A stretch of DNA of 47,730 nt from an uncultured Clostridium sp. (GTDB lineage Bacteria; Bacillota; Clostridia; Lachnospirales; Lachnospiraceae). The position numbers and the translations under genes were made by a program. Below the pieces are notes generated by a model. The model was not told the DNA's origin. It was given only the letters and a program-made list of their open reading frames with translations, and did no database searches. Within the stretch, counting starts at the first letter, position 1. The number at the start of each line of letters is the position of its first letter. The stretch lies in assembly GCA_900549235.1 (NCBI GenBank), contig URNT01000026.1, positions 1 to 47,730 of the forward strand, given 5' to 3'. This document shows positions 39,752-47,648 of this stretch, one piece after another.

Positions 39752-40676
39752 ATTTTAAGAAACCATTTACGATCTGAGCCTCTGCTTCCTCCTCTGTCAA
39801 TCCCAGAGTCATCAGCTTTATGATCTGCTCCCCGGCAATCTTTCCGATAGCCGCCTCGTGGATCAGGGCCGCGTCTACATGGTCAGCCACCAGGCCCGGG
39901 ATCGCCAGGATCTTAGCCTCGTCCATGATAATGGCATCGCACTCCGTATGGCCGCTGCACTTGGCGTTTCCAATGATCTTGGAGTTAAAGGTCTGCTTGG
40001 AGCGGTCCTTCGCCACGGAGCGGGACACCACGTCCGCGCTGGAATCGTCTCCGTTCAGTTCCACGATATAGGTGCTCTCTGCCTCTTGATCTCCGTGGGT
40101 AAGGAGGCGCTCGCGCACGATCATCTTAGCTCCTGCAGCCAGCTTTGCAAGGTTGGTGCGGTTAGTGGAATCCACACCCTTGATCTGGACCATTTCCATT
40201 TCAACAAAGCTGTTTTCCTCCATATATACCTCAGTCACCGGATTGAGGATCCTCTTGCCGCCGCCATCTCCCTCGCCGTAATGCTTCTCTACGTATTTTA
40301 CCTTCGCGTTTTTCCCTACAAAGAAACGGTGGATACCGTCATGCTGAGAATCCTGGTCGCCGCAGTTGTGGATGCCGCAGCCTGCCACGATCACAACATC
40401 CGCATCCTCACCGATATAAAAATCGTTGTAGACCATTTCCTTTAAGCCGCTGGCGCTTACCACCACCGGGATATGAACGCTTTCATGCTTTGTTCCCGGC
40501 TTGATGCGGATGTCAATGCCTGGCTTGTCTGTCTTTGTGATAATATCGATATTGGCAGTGGTATTGCGCCCTGCCATCTGGCCATTGGCCCGTATATTGT
40601 AAGCTCCCTCCGGAACGCCATGAAGGTCAGCTACCTCTTCTAGTATTCTCTCCTGAATCCCATCCATCTGTGACAC
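39750..40676 (-). CDS. SufB/SufD-family Fe-S cluster assembly protein
   Basis: A 308-residue scaffold protein, shorter than SufB of full suf operons (about 470). Conserved blocks are RNTTANIDIITKTDKPGIDI, GCGIHNCGDQDSQHDGIHRF, SRSVAKDRSKQTFNSKIIGN, AKCSGHTECDAIIMDEAKI and LVADHVDAALIHEAAIGKIA. Cysteines in GCGIHNCG and the C-terminal His/Glu region are candidate cluster ligands. Together with sufC 11 bp upstream it forms the minimal two-gene suf (SufC plus one SufB/D homologue) considered ancestral and common in anaerobes. No sufS or sufU lies in the window. Confidence 0.9.
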   Translation of the reverse strand: MSQMDGIQERILEEVADLHGVPEGAYNIRANGQMAGRNTTANIDIITKTDKPGIDIRIKPGTKHESVHIPVVVSASGLKEMVYNDFYIGEDADVVIVAGCGIHNCGDQDSQHDGIHRFFVGKNAKVKYVEKHYGEGDGGGKRILNPVTEVYMEENSFVEMEMVQIKGVDSTNRTNLAKLAAGAKMIVRERLLTHGDQEAESTYIVELNGDDSSADVVSRSVAKDRSKQTFNSKIIGNAKCSGHTECDAIIMDEAKILAIPGLVADHVDAALIHEAAIGKIAGEQIIKLMTLGLTEEEAEAQIVNGFLK

Positions 40677-40687
40677 TCTCCTATCCC

Positions 40688-41425
40688 TTATTTTGCCGCA
40701 TCCAGAAATCCGCTGCAGGCATCTACCGCTGAGGCGGTACCCATGATTCCTGGAAGGATCTCATCTCTTGTACCCTGGTTCACTACCCTTCCATCTGCGA
40801 TCACCACGATCTCATCCGCTATATTGAGGATACGCTCCTGATGGGAAATGATCAGGATGGAGCCCTTTGTATTCCGGCGCATCCGCTCAAATACCTGAAT
40901 CAGGTTCTGGAAGCTCCACAGATCAATCCCCGCCTCCGGCTCGTCAAAAACAGACAGCCTGGAGCCTCTGGCGATCACAGTGGCGATCTCGATCCTCTTA
41001 AGCTCGCCGCCGGATAAGCTGGCATTGATCTCACGGTTGATATAGTCCTTAGCACACAGGCCCACCTCTGAAAGGTACTGGCATGCCTCCGCCACGGTCA
41101 GCTTCTTCTTTGCTGCCAGACGCAGAAGATCCAGCACCTGAACTCCCTTAAAGCGGACAGGCTGCTGAAAGGCAAAGCTGATGCCCAGATTGGCCCGGTC
41201 CGTAATACTCATATCTGTAATGTCCTTTCCGTCGAACAGAATCCGTCCTCCGGTGGGACGCTCAATTCCCATGATCAGCTTGGCTGTGGTAGATTTTCCG
41301 CCTCCGTTTGGACCTGTGATCACCACGAACTTCCCATCACCAACGGTAAGGCTTATATCCTTTATGATACCCTTTTCTCCCTTATCGTCACTGACGTCAA
41401 AGGAGAGATTCTCTAATGTAAGCAT
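40688..41425 (-). CDS. sufC: SufC ATPase of the Fe-S assembly system
   Basis: A 245-residue soluble ABC ATPase. Walker A is GPNGGGKSTTAK (about 38-49), the signature is LSGGELKR, Walker B is LSVFDEPEAGID, and the switch His is in IISHQERIL. The EPEAGIDL stretch is typical of SufC rather than of transport ATPases. It is first in the operon with the SufB/D homologue. A TATACT -10 lies within AGTATATACT (41497-41506), without a clear -35. Confidence 0.94.
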   Translation of the reverse strand: MLTLENLSFDVSDDKGEKGIIKDISLTVGDGKFVVITGPNGGGKSTTAKLIMGIERPTGGRILFDGKDITDMSITDRANLGISFAFQQPVRFKGVQVLDLLRLAAKKKLTVAEACQYLSEVGLCAKDYINREINASLSGGELKRIEIATVIARGSRLSVFDEPEAGIDLWSFQNLIQVFERMRRNTKGSILIISHQERILNIADEIVVIADGRVVNQGTRDEILPGIMGTASAVDACSGFLDAAK

Positions 41426-41598
41426 ATGTTTCTCCTACCTCTCTTCTTACCTGTCTTTTCTCATTCACACTCATGCCAAATAAGGCCACAGTTTACAGTA
41501 TATACTATTTAACTGGAAATTACTATTAAAATGTGAAAAAATATGCTATCATTCACCTATAAGAAGTTACTGTATTCCACTAATAAGGAGGCGCAAAT

Positions 41599-42462
41599 AT
41601 GAGCAGATCAAAAACTTATTCCTACACCTACGATCAGTACGAGGACGAAGGGAAAAATGCTTCAACCATGACCGAGGACATTCTGGCCGATCCGGAGTTT
41701 CCACAGCTTGATGAGGTGATCATCGGCAGCTGGGGCGGAGCCTGGGAGGAGGAAGGCTGCCAGCCGATCCTGGACGGCATCATCTCCCATTCCAAGGATT
41801 TTTCTCACGTACGCCATTTGTTTATGGGAGACATGGATTTTGAAGAATGTGAGGTTTCCTGGATCGTCCAGGGCAATTATGAAAAGCTGTGGGCCGCCCT
41901 GCCAAACCTTAAGGAGCTGACCATCAAAGGAGCCAGTGAATTGACTCTGGGCAATGTGGATCACCCAGGCCTGGAGGCTCTGACCATCATCTGCGGCGGC
42001 CTTCCTTCCTCTGTCCTGAAAGAACTCCAGAACGCCAGGCTTCCTCAACTTAAAAAGCTCCTTCTCTACATCGGAAGCGACTGCTACGGCTTTGACGGAA
42101 ATGCAGAAACCATAAAGGAATTTCTGGAGAAGTCCCACTTCCCTGCCCTTACCTATCTTGGGATCGCTGACAGCGAGATCCAGGATGAGCTTGCTGAGGC
42201 AGTGCTTTCCTGCAAATATATGGGGCAGCTTGAAACCCTTGACCTCTCCTGCGGCACCTTGACTGACCAGGGAGGACAGCTGATCCTGGATTCCCTTCCC
42301 CATTTTCCAAATATCCGCACCCTGGATCTCCACTACAACTATCTCTCTGGAGAAATGATCCAGAAGCTCCAGGCACTTCCTGTTTCAACCGACCTTTCCG
42401 ACTCCCAGGAGCCAGAGGAGTATCGCGGCGAGATCTGGCGGAATGCCATGCTGACAGAATGA
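41599..42462 (+). CDS. STM4015-family leucine-rich-repeat-like protein (cassette gene 1)
   Basis: A 287-residue protein, probably cytoplasmic, matching my recollection of the STM4015 family. The signature is HLFMGDMDFEECEVSWIVQG (about 75-94), followed by degenerate LRR units (LPNLKELTIKG, LEALTIICGG, LETLDLSCG, IRTLDLHYN). LRR proteins usually bind other proteins or peptides, so it may be a scaffold or substrate-recognition subunit; no enzyme motif is visible. The ATG follows AAGGAGG. A possible -10 (TATCAT, 41547-41552) lies upstream. Its last 4 bp overlap the ATP-grasp gene (ATGA). Confidence 0.85.
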   Translation: MSRSKTYSYTYDQYEDEGKNASTMTEDILADPEFPQLDEVIIGSWGGAWEEEGCQPILDGIISHSKDFSHVRHLFMGDMDFEECEVSWIVQGNYEKLWAALPNLKELTIKGASELTLGNVDHPGLEALTIICGGLPSSVLKELQNARLPQLKKLLLYIGSDCYGFDGNAETIKEFLEKSHFPALTYLGIADSEIQDELAEAVLSCKYMGQLETLDLSCGTLTDQGGQLILDSLPHFPNIRTLDLHYNYLSGEMIQKLQALPVSTDLSDSQEPEEYRGEIWRNAMLTE

Positions 42463-43502
42463 GCCCCCTGGTACTTATAGGGCAGCCGGATACCAAGCGG
42501 ACAGTCTATCTGCAAAAGGCCCTGTCCGGACTTGGTCTTTCCCTGCGGATTCTTCCCTGGGAGGAGCTTTCCCCCGGCCATCCATGGCCTGAGGATTTTC
42601 CTCCCGCTTCCTGCTGCTTTATAAAAATAGATCCGCCCCAGTGGACCAGCTGTTCTCTTGAGGAACTGGAGACTTTGACAGAGGACTACAAAAAGCGCTT
42701 AATAGAGCTTTCTTCCCTGTCTCCCGGAAGGTGGCTGAACCACCCGAAGACCATTTTGCAGCTTCTGGATAAAAGAGTCTGCAAAAAGCAGCTTTTAGAG
42801 GCCGGGCTTCCTGTAACCGAAGAGCTTACAGACTTTGAGCCGGATCCCCAGTCCCTTCTTGATACCATGAAGGCCAGACATATGACCCAGATCTTTCTGA
42901 AGCCGGTATATGGCTCAGGAGCCGCTGGGGTCACAGCCCTCAGGCTCCATCCGGGCACAGGCGAGCTGATGGCCTATTCCTGCGCCCTGCCCCTTCCCGG
43001 GGATCAGGGCGGACTTATCAACACCAAGCAGCTCCGGGTGTTCCGGGGCCATAAGGAGGTTCTGCCTCTGCTTAAAGCCCTTCTTCCGCTGGACTGTCTG
43101 GCAGAACGATGGTACCCAAAAGCCGGCTTCCAGGGCTTTTCCTATGACCTGCGGGCGGTATGTCAGGAGGGGCAGACCGACTTTCTTCTGGCCCGGCTTT
43201 CAACCGGGCCTGTTACCAATCTCCATCTGAATAACCATCCTCTCAGAGCCTCCGGCCTCGAACTCTCTTCCAGGCTGACAGATAAACTCCATTTCATCTG
43301 CCAGAAAGCCATGGACTGCTTTCCCGGTCTTACCAGCGCAGGCATCGATCTTCTTTTAGAAAAGGGCAGCTTAAGGCCTAGGATCATCGAAATGAACGGA
43401 CAGGGAGACCTGATCTACGAGGATATTTATCACGAAAATCAAATCTATCTCCATCAGGCACAGCTTATGAAGGAGTGGACAGAAAGGGTGAAGCAGCTAT
43501 GA
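42459..43502 (+). CDS. STM4014-family ATP-grasp enzyme (cassette gene 2)
   Basis: A 347-residue protein with an ATP-grasp fold. The ATP-binding lysine and glycine loop are FLKPVYGSGAAGVTAL (146-161, K148). Mg-binding acids lie in AGIDLLLEKG (D297) and IIEMNGQGDL (E311, N313). ATP-grasp enzymes activate a carboxylate as acyl phosphate and join it to an amine or thiol. The residues 90-120 (NHPKTILQLLDKRVCKKQLL) match the family pre-binding segment that fixes the adenine side. The substrate is unknown. It overlaps genes 1 and 3 by 4 bp each, indicating tight coupling. Confidence 0.85.
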   Translation: MSPLVLIGQPDTKRTVYLQKALSGLGLSLRILPWEELSPGHPWPEDFPPASCCFIKIDPPQWTSCSLEELETLTEDYKKRLIELSSLSPGRWLNHPKTILQLLDKRVCKKQLLEAGLPVTEELTDFEPDPQSLLDTMKARHMTQIFLKPVYGSGAAGVTALRLHPGTGELMAYSCALPLPGDQGGLINTKQLRVFRGHKEVLPLLKALLPLDCLAERWYPKAGFQGFSYDLRAVCQEGQTDFLLARLSTGPVTNLHLNNHPLRASGLELSSRLTDKLHFICQKAMDCFPGLTSAGIDLLLEKGSLRPRIIEMNGQGDLIYEDIYHENQIYLHQAQLMKEWTERVKQL

Positions 43503-44374
43503 ATCAGAAAAATGGACCCGGCGAGGTACCGTATGAGCTTTTTTCTCACACAATGAGTGAGCAAAGATCTTCCATTGATATGAACCAGATCGTAGGAAGC
43601 CATGACATTCTTATGATCTGTCTGGATACCCTGCGCTATGACGCGGCCCGGCTGGAGGAGGATCTGGGCCGCACCCCCGTTTTAAGCCAATACGGCCCCT
43701 GGCGGAAATGCCAGGCTCCAGGGAATTTTACCTATCCCTCCCATCACGCCATGTTCGCAGGCTTTTTCCCCTGCGATTATGAAGCTTCCAATATCAGCCA
43801 CCGGGAATTTCTGTTCTTTCCCAAGGCAGGCGGTCTGGGACGGATCGTACCGCCGGGGGCCTATGCCTTTTCGGGCAGCACCATTGTGGAGGGGATGGAA
43901 AAAGCTGGATATGAGACCTGGTGTGTAGGCGGCGTTTCCTTTTTCGACAAACGAACGGACCTCGGACGGGTATTTCCCAGTTTCTTCCAGAAAAGCTGGT
44001 GGAACCCTTCCTTCGGCTGCCCGATTAAGGACAGTACCAGAAACCAGGTGGATTTTATCCTAAAAAAGCTGGAGCAGGCTCCGGAGAAACAGAGAATCTT
44101 CCTGTATCTGAACGTAGACGCCATCCACTATCCCAACTATTTTTACCTGGAAGGCGCCGCCCATGACAGCCTGGAAAGCCACCGGGCCGCTCTTAGGTAC
44201 GCGGACCGGGAGCTTGGACGGCTGTTTGAGGGCTGGAAGGAGAAAGCAGGGCGGCCTGCCTTTGTTATCTGCCTGTCGGATCACGGCACCTGCTATGGAG
44301 AGGACGGCTGCCAGTTCCACGGCATCAATCACCCGGCTGTCAATGCCATTCCCTATAAGCATTTTGTTCTATAG
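43499..44374 (+). CDS. STM4013/SEN3800-family hydrolase, alkaline-phosphatase/sulfatase fold (cassette gene 3)
   Basis: A 291-residue protein from the ATG at 43499 (overlap ATGA with gene 2, AGGGTG upstream); a GTG at 43475 is less likely. Metal-site motifs are ICLDTLRYDAAR (D43), the nucleophile region PGNFTYPSHHAMFAG (T78 or S81 as candidate), DAIHYPNY and LSDHGTCYGEDGCQFHG (D261, H262). The superfamily cleaves or transfers phosphate or sulphate esters using two metals. No Cys-x-Pro-x-Arg sulfatase motif is present, so formylglycine maturation is not expected. No signal peptide is visible, so it acts in the cytoplasm, presumably on the cassette's own product or precursor. Confidence 0.85.
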   Translation: MNQKNGPGEVPYELFSHTMSEQRSSIDMNQIVGSHDILMICLDTLRYDAARLEEDLGRTPVLSQYGPWRKCQAPGNFTYPSHHAMFAGFFPCDYEASNISHREFLFFPKAGGLGRIVPPGAYAFSGSTIVEGMEKAGYETWCVGGVSFFDKRTDLGRVFPSFFQKSWWNPSFGCPIKDSTRNQVDFILKKLEQAPEKQRIFLYLNVDAIHYPNYFYLEGAAHDSLESHRAALRYADRELGRLFEGWKEKAGRPAFVICLSDHGTCYGEDGCQFHGINHPAVNAIPYKHFVL

Positions 44375-44403
44375 AAGCAATATTTAAAGGAAGGTCTGTA
44401 AAA

Positions 44404-45699
44404 ATGAATCGTTACACCCAATATATGTACAGCTACCCTCACAAAACGGCTTACCGGCCTCTTGTGGGTGTTAATCTAAAAGATCACCTTTCCTGTCTGA
44501 GTGGAAAGGGTCAGAGCCTCTATCTTCATCTCCCCTTCTGCGAAACAAAATGCGGGTACTGCAACCTGTTTTCCGTAATCGGACAGTCCCCGGAGACAAT
44601 AGACCGGTATCTTGACAGCCTGAGACGGCAGAGCAGGCAGTATAGCTCCCTATTAACGGATACCGTCTTTTCCGACCTTACCATCGGAGGCGGAACCCCT
44701 CTGCTGCTCACTCTGAGTCAGCTGGAGCAGATGTTTTCCATCGTGAGAGAAAATCTCACTTTAGGCAAGGAGGTCCAGATCGTAATCGAAACCGCCCCGG
44801 CCCAGACAACTCCGGAAAAACTGGCTCTTTTAAAGGAACAGAGGGTAACACGGGTCAGCATGGGGATCCAGAGCTTTTCAGATCAGGAGCTTTTATGCCT
44901 GAAACGGTTCCACAGCGCCCACCAGGCAAGAAGAGCCCTGGATCGTCTGATGGATACCGGCTTTCCTGTTGTAAATCTTGACTTTATCTACGGAATACCG
45001 GGACAGACCATTTCCTCCCTTTTAGCTTCACTTAGGGAGGCGGTAAGCTGGAAGCCGGAAGAAATCTTTCTCTATCCTCTTTACATCAAACATGGCGCCG
45101 GCCTGGAGCGCCAGCTGGCCCAGGGAATGGTTCTGGATCAGGAGCTTGCCTTCCTTCAATATAAAGAAGCATCTGCCTTTTTGAAATCACAGGGCTACCG
45201 ACAGGATTCCATGCGCCGCTTTATGCGGCAGCCTTCTGCCAGAGAATTTTCAGACTGCGGAGCCTCTGCCTCTCTTTCCCTTGGCTGCGGCGGGCGAAGC
45301 TATCTTGGAAGGCTTCACGCCTGCACGCCCTATGCCATTACCAGAGGCAGCTGCTTAAGAGAACTTCAGCGCTTTATGGAGGAAACCGATTATACCCAGC
45401 TCCGCCACGGGATTTTTCTGTCTGAGGATGAACAGAAACGGCGGCACCTGATACGGAATCTTTTGATCCTTCCAGGTATTTCCAGAAAAGATTACCGTAA
45501 GAAGTTTGGCAGGGAGGCGGAAATGGATTTTCCTCTGCTGAAAAAATGGGTATCCGAGGGATATATACAAGAATTAGGAGATTTTTTCTCATTAACAGAG
45601 ACAGGACTGGGACTTTCAGATTATCTGGGACCTCAGCTGATCTCCCCTGCCATCCAGGCAGCTATGAAAGAATGGGAGGAACGTCATGGCACCTGTTAG
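44404..45699 (+). CDS. STM4012-family radical SAM protein, HemN-like (cassette gene 4)
   Basis: A 431-residue enzyme. The [4Fe-4S] motif C46-x3-C50-x2-C53 (LPFCETKCGYCNLF) binds the cluster that cleaves S-adenosylmethionine. TIGGGTP and DFIYGIPGQT are the HemN/HemW-type SAM and substrate blocks. The N-terminus YSYPHKTAYRPL is a family marker of STM4012. A C-terminal HemN-like winged region (about 330-430, ISRKDYRKKFG) is present. It is not HemN itself, given the different neighbours and N-terminus. AAGGAAGG lies before the ATG, 29 bp after gene 3. It overlaps gene 5 by 14 bp. Confidence 0.88.
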   Translation: MNRYTQYMYSYPHKTAYRPLVGVNLKDHLSCLSGKGQSLYLHLPFCETKCGYCNLFSVIGQSPETIDRYLDSLRRQSRQYSSLLTDTVFSDLTIGGGTPLLLTLSQLEQMFSIVRENLTLGKEVQIVIETAPAQTTPEKLALLKEQRVTRVSMGIQSFSDQELLCLKRFHSAHQARRALDRLMDTGFPVVNLDFIYGIPGQTISSLLASLREAVSWKPEEIFLYPLYIKHGAGLERQLAQGMVLDQELAFLQYKEASAFLKSQGYRQDSMRRFMRQPSAREFSDCGASASLSLGCGGRSYLGRLHACTPYAITRGSCLRELQRFMEETDYTQLRHGIFLSEDEQKRRHLIRNLLILPGISRKDYRKKFGREAEMDFPLLKKWVSEGYIQELGDFFSLTETGLGLSDYLGPQLISPAIQAAMKEWEERHGTC

Positions 45700-47242
45700 C
45701 TTCACCTGGAGAGGAAGCTTGAAAAGCTGCAACTATCATTGCTCCTACTGCCCATTTTCCAAGCATCCCCAGTCAGAGCGAGAGCTTTTAAAAGACCGGC
45801 AGCAGTGGATGGCCTTTTGTGATGAAATGGAAACCTGGGCCGGGGAGCTGAAGCCCGGCGCCCTTCTGGTGACGCCTTATGGGGAAGCTCTGATCCATCC
45901 CTGGTACTGGGAGGGATTTGGACGGCTTTCCCGTCTGGAGCCTCTTCAGGCTGTAGGCGCCCAAACGAACCTGAGCTTTCCCATAAGAGAAAGCCTGAGG
46001 CTCTTTGAACAGGCTGGTGGGATCCGGGAAAAGCTCTGTCTCTGGGCCACCTTTCATCCCGAAATGACAGAGGGCTCCCGGTTTGCAGATACCTGCAGGC
46101 AGCTGACCGCTCTGGGGATCCGGCTTTCTGCCGGAGCTGTAGGCGTTCCTGCGGACATAAACCGCATCAGGCAGCTTAGAAGCCAGCTTCCCGAATCCAT
46201 CTATCTGTGGATCAATCCCATGGATGGATTAAAACGTCCTTATACAAAGGAAGAAATCGCCGAGTTTCAAAAGATCGATCCATTTTTTGCCCCTGCAGCA
46301 GCCTGCCCTTCCGCCGATCCTTCCATGTGCCGCAGCCGTCTTGCCATCGAAGGGGACGGGAGTATCCGCAGCTGCACCATTGGAAAACGGGTTAAAGGAA
46401 ACACAGAGGATGGAACCCCTCTCTGGGTCCGAGAGCTTTTAAGAAGACGGGATTCTTCCGATCCGGGAGCCTGCCATCCAGGCAGCTGCCCTTCCCGCTG
46501 TTCCTGCTATCTGGCCTATGGCGGGCGGAAGGATTATAAAAATAAATTTTATTTTGGGCCCTGGAGTATTTTCCGGATCCCCTGGAAGGCCAGGGCTGTG
46601 TTTTTTGATGTAGACGGAACCCTGATAGGAGAAGGAAGCCAGAGCCGCCAGTTTCTGATCTCCAGAGAACAGCTGGAGGCTCTTAAAAAGCAGATGCCCC
46701 TATTTCTTGCAACAGAACTTCCCTATCAGGAGGCAAAAAGACGGTGCCGGGAGCTGTTTCCCCTCTTTGACGGCGGCGTCTTTGGAGGCGGATCCCATAT
46801 CCGGCTGGAGCAGGGCCGCCAGGAATGTATCCCTCTGGATCTCTCCTGGCGCTCTTCCATAGAGCCGCTCCAACAGTCCATAGGCTTTCAGCTGCGGCTT
46901 TATAAAGAAATGGGAATCGTATATAAAGCAGTCCTTACCAAGCTTCCCTCTTCTTCCGGCTGGACAGAAGAAGAAACTCAGGCCATTGCTGCTCTTCTCC
47001 CTTCCACCCTCTGCTCTCTCCACCCCGAATACCGCCGCATCCAGATCCTTCCCAAAGGAGCTCATAAAGCCGCCGGAGCCGCCCTTCTGTGCAGCTGGCT
47101 TGGCCTCACCCTCAAGGACTGCGCAGCTGCTGGAAACTCCACAGAGGACCTTCCTCTTTTGAACAGCTGCGGCTTTTCCATGGCGCCGGCGGGAAGCGGC
47201 CGGGATGTGCTGGAGGCTGTTCATGGGGTGTATGGGCTTTGA
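45686..47242 (+). CDS. STM4011-family radical SAM protein fused to a HAD-type phosphatase domain (cassette gene 5)
   Basis: A 518-residue protein with two parts. Residues 1-300 are radical SAM: C15-x3-C19-x2-C22 (LKSCNYHCSYCPF), with further cysteines in CPSADPSMCRSR, SIRSCTIG and CHPGSCPSRCSCYLAYGG that could bind an auxiliary cluster. WRGSLKSCNY and LLVTPYGEALIHPWYW match STM4011. Residues 302-518 are a HAD-superfamily domain: nucleophile D308 and acid D310 in FFDVDGTLIGEG, LFLATELPY as motif II region, PKGAHKAAGA with the motif III Lys, and AAGNSTEDLPLLNSC as motif IV, the Cof/sucrose-phosphatase style. Usual STM4011 proteins, as I recall, end near 300 residues, so the HAD part is an added domain, probably removing phosphate from the cassette's substrate or product. 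Confidence 0.85.
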   Translation: MAPVSFTWRGSLKSCNYHCSYCPFSKHPQSERELLKDRQQWMAFCDEMETWAGELKPGALLVTPYGEALIHPWYWEGFGRLSRLEPLQAVGAQTNLSFPIRESLRLFEQAGGIREKLCLWATFHPEMTEGSRFADTCRQLTALGIRLSAGAVGVPADINRIRQLRSQLPESIYLWINPMDGLKRPYTKEEIAEFQKIDPFFAPAAACPSADPSMCRSRLAIEGDGSIRSCTIGKRVKGNTEDGTPLWVRELLRRRDSSDPGACHPGSCPSRCSCYLAYGGRKDYKNKFYFGPWSIFRIPWKARAVFFDVDGTLIGEGSQSRQFLISREQLEALKKQMPLFLATELPYQEAKRRCRELFPLFDGGVFGGGSHIRLEQGRQECIPLDLSWRSSIEPLQQSIGFQLRLYKEMGIVYKAVLTKLPSSSGWTEEETQAIAALLPSTLCSLHPEYRRIQILPKGAHKAAGAALLCSWLGLTLKDCAAAGNSTEDLPLLNSCGFSMAPAGSGRDVLEAVHGVYGL

Positions 47243-47321
47243 TTCTGCCAGACGGGGAGTTGCTTGATATCCGGCATAAAAACTGATAGAGTAAAGGTAC
47301 TAACAGGAGACGAGCCGATAT

Positions 47322-47552
47322 ATGCCTGAACAGGAATTGATCCCAATCCATGAAAATATCAAAAAAATACATGACCGTATATCTGTATTGGAAGTAAAAA
47401 GCCAAATAACCCATAAAAAGCTTGACAGCTTAACCCTTGATGTAAAAATAGCCGAACAAGATACGAGAAAAGATATTATGCAGTTTAATAGTGCGATTGA
47501 AACCTTAGCAGCAGTCTTAGAGGCTAAAGGCATCTTACCCAGCGTTTTATAA
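47322..47552 (+). CDS. Small coiled-coil protein of unknown function
   Basis: A 76-residue acidic-basic helical protein: PIHENIKKIHDRISVLEVKS, then continuous heptad-like helix to the end (GILPSVL). No domain recognised. AGGAGA lies upstream of the ATG. It lies 79 bp after the radical SAM/HAD gene on the same strand and before the terminator at 47561-47602, so it may be read with the cassette. Its codons are more AT-rich than the cassette genes, and it sits between the cassette and a tRNA gene, a common spot for acquired DNA. Confidence 0.55.
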   Translation: MPEQELIPIHENIKKIHDRISVLEVKSQITHKKLDSLTLDVKIAEQDTRKDIMQFNSAIETLAAVLEAKGILPSVL

Positions 47553-47560
47553 AATGCTCC

Positions 47561-47602
47561 CCCTCTGACCTCTTATAAACAAGATGCCAGAGGGATTTTT
47601 TT
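47561..47602 (+). terminator. Terminator after the cassette and small coiled-coil ORF
   Basis: A 7-bp stem (CCCTCTG, 47561-47567 with 47588-47594) followed by ATTTTTTT at 47595-47602, eight bases after the small ORF stop. Confidence 0.75.
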
Positions 47603-47610
47603 ACCCATAA

Positions 47611-47643
47611 TTCAAAAAACAGGAAGCCTCCGCTTCCTGTTTT
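47611..47643 (-). terminator. Terminator of the tRNA-Leu gene
   Basis: A 12-bp perfect stem (AAAACAGGAAGC, 47616-47627 with 47632-47643) with a 4-nt loop, followed on the minus strand by TTTTTTGAA. It starts five bases past the tRNA 3' end. Confidence 0.85.
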
Positions 47644-47648
47644 CCTCC

